In this document: in pieces, positions 45,801-54,800 of the stretch
Layout: each line of letters opens with the position of its first letter
Numbering within the stretch: the stretch's first letter is position 1
DNA from: Trissonchulus latispiculum
Taxonomy: Eukaryota > Nematoda > Enoplea > Enoplida > Ironidae
Direction of reading: 5' to 3'
Assembly (NCBI GenBank): GCA_030248195.1
Contig: JASAND010022041.1
Location: forward strand, 1-64,000
Length of the DNA stretch: 64,000 nt
Notes under the pieces: generated by a model
The model's database searches: none
What the model was told of the DNA's origin: nothing
Seen by the model: the letters and a program-made list of their open reading frames with translations, nothing else
Made by a program: the position numbers and the translations under genes

Positions 45801-48800
45801 CTCGAGATCAAAGGAACATGCCGCCTACATGTTATTTTGGTCTATACTTTGGCTTAAGCTAGAGTACAGACCAAAGTACCCAAATAATTTCAAGGTGATA
45901 TCAGATTAGGCACTAACCTATAACTAAGATTGAGGTTTACTCGCTAACCCTCTTAAAACATTAGAAGGCGGCAAGTTTCTTTGATCTTCACATTTTAAAA
46001 TTGCTGTGCTGAACGCAGGAAGCATTTTCGAAAGTTGGAGCAATGATAAGAAATGATCAGCGTCGTTGACTCTATCAGAAAAAATAAATTTTACCAAATT
46101 TTGAAATTTAAAAAAATTAAAAATTTAATTTTTTTTTAATTTTTGAGATTCTTGTGTCTTAAGTAGCATATGGTCTTAGTATTACTTCGTTTAGTCGTAT
46201 TTTCTAAATTATTTTATCTTTCAATGATTTGACTAAAAGCTGTTAGTCGTTCAATTCTGTATATTTACACACAAAATCCAATACTGTCCCTTAATACCCA
46301 GACATGTCCCTTATTATCCCTGATGATGTCCCTTAAAACCCCGTTTTGCGAAAAATGGGGATCTATTGCAATTTTTTCGACATATTTCAGATTTCTTTTA
46401 TCTGAGCAAAATAACCACACTAGAAATAAGTTCAGCACAAACTAGCTTCAACTAGATGCATAAATCAAGAAATTTCGTTGAGTATTAAAAGAGAAAGACT
46501 GGTTCAAACTTACATCTCAGTGAAATCTCAGAAAATGCCATACGTTTTTGTCCCTTATTACCCCGTTTTACCCTACTATCTGATTTTAATTGCTGAATAA
46601 GGAAATCGTTTCTATAAACAACAATAAAGAGAAAATATGAAACTATATATGGTAACTGTACTTTAACCAGACTAATCGACAAGCTACCTGAGAGTCAATA
46701 CCTCTCACATCGTTGGGCAATCCTCCAAGATAGCTGAAGAACTGCTTTTGCTTTTCGGAAAGGAATTTATCCTTTTCTTCGTCGATGATGCAACAGTCAT
46801 TCAGATCGGGGCATCCAACCAACTCTTTGTTCTGTTCTATCCATTTTACCATTTGTTTAGCCTAAACCCCCAACTGAAAATATTAAACCTAATTATATAC
46901 TTATGGACTACGAATTCATTCCATTTACTTGACAATTCAGTCTAGCCTAAGCCTAAACCTAAGCCTATGCCTAATCTCTTAAATAATAGAAAATTCACAC
47001 CTGAGCTTGTTTCAGCACACTGGAAAATTGTCCAATGAACAAAAACAGCTGTCCATGATGAAGAAGAATGAAAACGTCTCCTGAGTTGACAGAATGAATG
47101 GATGGTTCTACAAGGCGGCACTGCACAAATCTACGTCCTGAAACAAGAAAAATATTGCATGCATCACACCGCAAAGGCGCATTATTTAAAGTAAAGGATA
47201 TATATAAGTTTTGACTTGAAATTTGAAAAGACGAACTAAGATATTCTGAGCTGGTGTAACCAATCAGCTTTGACTTTGGGCATAAATGGAATGGATCTTT
47301 TAAATTATCTAGCTTTTACATAGCTGCTTGATTTTGATAACTGACTTCAATACAAATGGTTGTGCATAGTGTTGTTTCAGCAGCTGAAACTGAAACCTAG
47401 TTTCAGCTTGTACATGTTTCAGTTTCAGTTGCTGAAACTGAAACTGAAACTATTAGAGATTTGGAGCTGAAACTGAAACTGAAACTTAGTCGAAGTGAGA
47501 GCTGAAACTGAAACTGAAACTAAAACTGAAACTAAAATAAATGTTGAGCTGAAACTGAAACTGAAACTAGAACAATCTTGGAGCTGAAACTGAAACTGAA
47601 ACAGTTTCAGCTCCATACTAAGGCTGAAACTAGTTTCAGCTCTCGCTGAAGCTGAAATAGGTTTCAGCTCCAGCGTATGCATGCTTAGCATAAACAAGTG
47701 TTTCAAAAACTGGGTCACGTTCCCAGCACGTAAAATTCCAGCCATAGAATAAATATATATGTCGCATGAAGATTGAAAAACCATGCACTTGCGCAAATGC
47801 ATGACTATCCCATGCACTTGCTTAAGTGCATGGGTCGTTTATGCACTTGCGCAAATTCATAAACGTCCCATGCACTTAATCAAATTCATACGACGTTTTA
47901 TGAATTTAAGCAAATTCATATGCACTTGCTAAAATTCATACGACGTTTTATGAATTTGCGCAAATGCATATGCACTTACTAAAATTCATAAAACGCCCTA
48001 TGAAATTACTCAAATTATATAATTGGCTCTTATACAGTAAACGGATACTTTTCTATATTTGTTCAGTTTATAAATTGGGGTCATATGTGTTAAGCTGTAT
48101 TTAAAGGTTGAAATAAAGGTGATAGAAATTATCTGAAATAAAGGTGATAGGATTCAGTCCTATTCTCAAAAAATAAAATTAAAATATTGTTCCAATTCTT
48201 TGTTTTCTAACAAAAAATATTTATTTTAAAATCATTTATTAGCTCAAGCTAATTCTTAATTTTATCATGTACAATGAACTATTGCAAACTTAAATAATTC
48301 ACGTAAGTTAAACAAATACTTTTTTATAATTTTGGCTGTTGTACATTTTACGGGGACAGAAACCTCTGCAGTGCGTTAATTGCTATTTTCCACTTAAGTC
48401 AAAATTCAGAGACAATAGAGAGCTCAGAAGGGTAAGGTCAAAGACAATGAACTCAACCTGAACAGAAAAGTGAAATCTGTCCCTGCACACTGAATAGACT
48501 TTATGAAAATGGCATTTTAACAATTACTCTGAGAAACGAACGACATGATTAACTTACACAAATCCTGTTTTTCAAGGAACATCCACTAAAATTGTCTACG
48601 AAGTAAAATCAAAACTTTGCATCATAAAATTTCCATACAACTGAAAAAGTGACTGTTTCTCTACATTCTGCAGTATAAACCTTATATATTAGTTAAGATT
48701 AAATAATTATTAAAAAGTAATGTTTTTCTATTACATCTAATTAAAAGTTAATTAAAATATAAAACTCTAAAAATCGTTTTAAATTTACAAATTTGTCAAT

Positions 48801-51800
48801 AAATTGAAATTTAAGTGTTGAAAACTATTAACTTAACTTAACGAAAGTTTTAAATTTTCCTAAACTCCATTTAGTATGCGGGGACAGATTTACCTGCCTA
48901 TTCATTTTACGGGGACAGTGGTTGAGGTCATTGCCTTTGACCTACCCTTCTCAGTTCTCTATTGTCTCTGAGTTTTGATTTAAGTGGAAGAAAGGCAATT
49001 AACGCACTGCAGGGGTTTCTGTCCCCGTAAAATGTACAACAGCCATAATTTTTTGAATGGACATGGATTTTTGGATATGAATAAGATCTGTGAAAGCTAA
49101 AGTTGTACCTAACTTACAACGTACATGCATGTACGTTTACGCTGAGCTAAAGTAAGGTAAAGTAATTTAAAACACAAAGAACACAAAGAACTAGAACAAT
49201 ATTTTGATTTTATTTTTTGAGAATAGGACAGAATCCTATCACCTTATTTCAGATAATTTCTATCAACTTTATTTCACCCTTTAAATACAGCTTAACACAT
49301 ATGACTCCAATTTATAAACTGAACAAATATAAAAAAAGTATCCGTTTACTGTATATATAAGTGCCAATGAATTTGAGTAATTTCATAGGGCGTTTTATGA
49401 ATTTTAGTAAGTGCATATGCATTTGCGCAAATTCATAAAACGTCGTATGAATTTTAGCAAGTGCATATGAATTTGCTTAAATTCATAAAACGTCGTATGA
49501 ATTTGATTAAGTGCATGGGACGTATGAATTTGCGCAAGTGCATAAACGACCCATGCACTTAAGCAAGTGCATGGGATAGTCATGCATTTGCGCAAGTGCA
49601 TGGTTTTTCAATCTTCATGCGACAAAGTCTGACCAAAAAATGTAGGGAGCGAAATTGTTTTGTTTATACTGAATTACCGGTACATTTTCGCTGCAACAAT
49701 GTATATATTTTCTAAACCGTCATGGCATGAACTTTCTTTTGGTTGAAAAAAATTTTTTAAAAAATTAAAATTCATCAAAAGATGCCGATTTTTTAAGTTT
49801 TGAAAGATCAGTAGAAGCCAGGAACTAGCCGTTCGGTGGAAAATTAGCCATTGCCCCAGACATTTGGAATCGAATATTAGCTCATTTCGTCAAAAATTGC
49901 GATAGTTATTCAATTTTTCGATTTTCAAATCCTTGATCTTTGCCGCTTTTCCAACTTTGACTGTCCATTACTCGCGACTCACTCAATGCAAAAAATTTTT
50001 AATTGGATTTTCAGGACCGCTTACGTGTCAGCTTTCATGTGATATATGTGGTTTTTCAAAATTTGAAAATCGATTTTTTCGAAAAATACCACTTTTTGAC
50101 CCAAAATTTCGACAATGCGAATCCAGCAAAAGTGGGTAAAAATAACATTATCATAAAGTTTAATCTGAGCTGAATCCAACGATATAACGTTTTCATGGCT
50201 ACGGCTTAAATTGCTCCAGCAACGAATTTTTAAACAATATCCCTTTTTCAGCTGGTTTTTGGCTCCCTTTGATGTTGCCGCCTTGATTTGCCTGAACCAG
50301 TGTAAACCAGCGAAAACCAGCTGAAAAAGGTATATTGTTTAAAAATTCGTTGCTGGGGCAATTTAAGCCGTAGCCACGAAAACTTTATATCGTTGGATTC
50401 AGCTCAGATTAAACTTTATGATAATGTTATTTTTGCCCATTTTTGCTGGATTCGCATTGTCGAAATTGTGGGTCAAAAAGTGGTATTTTTCGAAAAAATC
50501 GATTTTCAAATTTTGAAAAACAACATATATCACATGAAAGCTGACACGTAAGCGGTCCTGAAAATCCAATTAAAAAATATTTTCCTTGAGTGCTGCTATG
50601 GCAGTCAAAGTTGGAAAAGCGGCAAAGATCAAAGGATTTTGAAAATCGAAAAAATTGAATAACTATCGCAATTTTTGACGAAATGAGCTAATATTCGGGA
50701 TTCAAAATGTCTGGGGCAAGGGCTAATTTTCCACCGAACGGCTAGTTCCTGGCTTCTACTGATCTTTCAAAACTTAAAAAATCGGCTTCTTTTGAGGAAT
50801 TTTAATTTTTTAAAAAATTTTTTCAACCAAAAGAAAGTTCATGCCATGACGGTTCAGAAAATATATACATTGCTGCAGCAAAAATGTACCGGTAATTCAG
50901 TATAAACAAAACAATTTCGCTCCCTACATTTTTTGGTCAGACTTTAGTGTTTTTATCGGTGTGCCGAAGTAAGTAGTGCTGCATTAACACGTTTGTGTAT
51001 ATACAAATTTTAGTGCATTAAAATGTTAAAATACAATTGTAGTGTTTGTTTGATCTGATTCCAACTAATTTATTTTTCAGAATATTAGTTACTTATTCAG
51101 AATTTTAAGCTTTCGTAAAAAATATTTTTATAAAATCATTACATAAGGACTGGGACCCCAACTCCAACGACAAAAAAGAACACAAAACTTAGGGTTAGTA
51201 ATATTGCTATGAATTGTTTCTTTTTGGAATACTGCAACATAATTTTTTCAGTATATAAAGTCGCAGTTATGGAAAATTTCACTAGAAAAGATAAAATGGT
51301 TGTCGTTCGTTTGTGCTTTATGTTCTTGCTTTTCCATGGAAAAAATTAACCGAAACACCGACAATTCGCAGCTCCCTGCCGCCACAAAGAAAAACGTCTG
51401 TTCATATTATGTTAAAGTTCAAAATTAGGAATGAAAGCTAAATTAGGATTATTAGTTAATTAAGTTTATTAGAAATTAGCATAACATAAAAATAACATAG
51501 AGGATAACAAAAAGCTGAAATTTTTGTCAGTCTCATTTTAGTCAGAGCTGAAACTGAAATCTACCTATAACAAATTTGGAGCTGAAACTGAAACTAAAGC
51601 TGAAACTCATTTTAGTCAGAGCTGAAACTGAAACTGAAACTGAAACTATAACAGATTTGGAGCTGAAACTGAAACTGAAACTAAGCGAAACTAAGAGCTG
51701 AAACTGAAACTGAAACTGAAACTAGAACCAACTTTGAGCTGAAACTGAAACTGAAACTTGACTGAAAGTTGAGCTGAAACTGAAACTGAAACTGAAACTG

Positions 51801-54800
51801 AAATTAAACAGGCCAGCGTAAACATCACTAGTTGTGCAGCGGTTTAAATAATTTTCCTACGTAAGAAAATATATACTAACAATTTCCACAGTAAATACCT
51901 TTAACTTGAATGAGCATGACAGGTTTAAAAGGGAGTTCATCGCTGCATTTGCCAGGTGTGGAAGTTCGATCTAATTTTTGTAAATGAACTTTCGTGAAGT
52001 CTTCCCGCTGTTGTAGGGCATCTATCGCCTCTTGTGCAAGATGACTGTGTACTAAAAATGACAAGGATATAAGGAATGTCTGAAATTCTCTCAATTTAAT
52101 TGTCTATAGATAAGCAGTTGCCGAAAAACTAGAAATTGTGCATGCATAATAATAATGTTTATAATTATATACATTTCGGACACAACTGCAAGATTACATG
52201 AATCGAATTCTATATATAGTTAATTCTTTCGTATCGAAGGGATTATTACACAATTACACGAAAGGTTAAACGAATGAAAGCATGAGACAATCATATCTTA
52301 AAAATCCCCGAATAAAGGGTAAGCTGGTAATGTTCAGATGCTGAATATTGCGGCAATTGTTGTAAAAACAGTCAGACCGACCGACGGTGATATACATATT
52401 GCTGGACGATGAGATTTTATCATTACAGTAGTTTGCTGCAGCTAATATTTTTTCAGTGCAGCAAACAATAAATATAAACTTTATTAAATTTTGTTAATTT
52501 GTCCATATATATTTTGATCTTTTCAAGTAAATCAACTTATTTTCAGTAAATTTGTTAACTCCAACAGCTTTGTTGCCTGTAACCGTAACCGTTAGTCTAA
52601 TCAGAACAGCATTAAAGATTTAGCTGTGCATCTTGAAGAGCCCGAGAGCGCACTTGCTGACTGTCATGATTCTCATGTTGTAAAGTGCCTCACACTTAGT
52701 GGTGCATGACTTTCTTCTTTCTTTCATATTTACAATAATTTCTAGCTAAGTAATGGTATTGGACAAATTCGCCAAATTCGTTTCAGTCAATTAAATTAAA
52801 TGCATTAAATTTTGCTAAATATCATTTCAGGGCAAGAAGTTGAAGCAAAACAATAAATATGCTTTGCAGCATATGATTAGCAGCAAGTGGATTCTTAATC
52901 TCTAATGTGGTTTCAATTCAACCACCAGCAATAGGTACAATCTTTTGATGTTCAACCAATTTTGCAAAATCCTTTCACAACCCCTAAAAGCCTATCTTGG
53001 CTTTTCCAAAGACTGTTTATTTAGCGGTTCAATTTCTACAATTCGGTGCTGATCTCTGTAATTTTGAAAAATGGGATTTGCTTCACTTGACCCGCTCAAG
53101 GTTTTTGTTTGACTAGTTATCATTCCCTTTCCACACTATTTAAAGAATATTATGCTAGTTCAATGACGCAGTTAGAAATCTACACTAGAAAGCATTGCTT
53201 ATTAGTTATGACCAAAGCTAGAAACCTAATGCTACCGTTTGGCACACCATGCAAAATGTACCTCAGTTTTTATGATTATATGACAAAATATACATAAATT
53301 TCTATACACAAATATCGCTGACAGGGGCTTTTCTAATTGACCACTAAGTTTCCTCAACCTAGAAAAATTTAATGAATCCTAGTTAATTTGATGTAGACTG
53401 AATCAATTTACCAAATTGTCAATATTGGATCAAGTAACAAATTTTATTGGTCGAACAATCATAATTAACCCTTTTCAATCCAGGCTTACACAAATAATTG
53501 AGGCCAACATAGAAATAAAACGAATCTTACACCTTTGCTTTTCGTTGAAGATGGAGCAAAGGAACCTGAGGCTCGGCCCGTATCGATAATTTCGGATTTA
53601 AGGTCAGTTCGGTTTGCTAAGTTTTTCAGGGGATTCCCCGAAGAGGTTTTCGATCGCTTGGGAGGTTTCACACCTTTAGTATAGGTCAAACTGAAACAGG
53701 AAAAGCATTACATAAATACAATTGCAGAATAGCAGATCATCGAAATCCATAGTTTTTACAGATTGCAAAATTAATACTTTCGGATTGTAAAATTCAACAA
53801 ATGTAACACACACATGTAAGAGATAGATGTGCAAAATTTAAACTTTACTATTATTCCACTTAAGGTTTAACGAAACTTGACGTTAATCTTTATCAAATGT
53901 TATTCTTAATTCTTAATTATTAATCAAATTCTTAATTTATATTCTTTTTTAATTATTTAATTTAACATTATTTCAATTTCATATTCTTTATAAAATCTAT
54001 TACCGTTGGGAAGGTGTGCTGGCGAGGAAATCCAATGAATCACCATCAATATTAAATTCCTCGGTGGCCAGGGACGTTGTCAACTGTCTGTCGGCAGCAG
54101 ATTCGAAAAATGACGAAAAGCTTTCATCAGCAGGATTTGGTACTACACTAACCCGAGATTCTTTGGCTGAAACAATGCAATGAAACTGGGAGGAAATACT
54201 TAAAACAAAGCTGATGTTGGCCAAAATTGATTTAATATGTTAAAATATTTTTGAAGAATCTGCTGTATCGGAGCAGCATCTCCTCATATCTAACTATCGG
54301 GAAAGAAAGGCAGTTCGAACTCTCCCACGTTTCCACAAAATCATAGGATAAAAGAAATAATCAGATCTCACCTGAATGATCTTGGCGCCACATTACCGTA
54401 GTTTGGGAAGCGCCAATTGGATCTGCTACAGGAAGGTCTAAAACATCAGTCGAATCAATATATAGGCTCGATTAGGGGGAGGCAACAGACAATCCTCACA
54501 TTTAGTACAAAAATTGTATTAAATGATTGAAGCACTATTATTTACCTATAGATTTAGCAAATGTGATTTATTTCTGACGTGCTGTCAGATAAAAAACACA
54601 ATTCCACTGTTTGCTGCATTCCACAAAAAACAATCCCAAACTGTTACTTCTGACACAAACTTTAGCAACACAACCACAAACGCCAAGTCCTGACCTTAAG
54701 TTGGCCTACCGTCATTCTTAATAGTTTGTTTCGGTGGAGAACGGCCAAGCTGAGAGGGACTACCCGTTCCACCAGGTAAGGGAGTTAGAAGACCAGCTTT

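Larger units (their letters stand above)
47367..51830. mobile_element. hAT-type element with GAAACT arrays, carrying nested elements (svil intron)
   Basis: It has an exact 8-bp duplication GTTGTGCA (47359-47366 and 51831-51838). The ends TAGTGTTGTTTCAGC and, inverted, TAGTGATGTTTACGC match over most positions. GAAACT hexamer arrays lie at about 47383-47606 and 51546-51812, in the same orientation. Within it are 47761-49623, 48334-49044 and 49624-50945. No transposase frame is seen. Confidence 0.9.

Noticed and set aside
47425..47817. 130-codon minus-strand frame with FSFSFS and FQFQ repeats
   Set aside because: It is a translation of the GAAACT array and lies inside a transposon in an svil intron.
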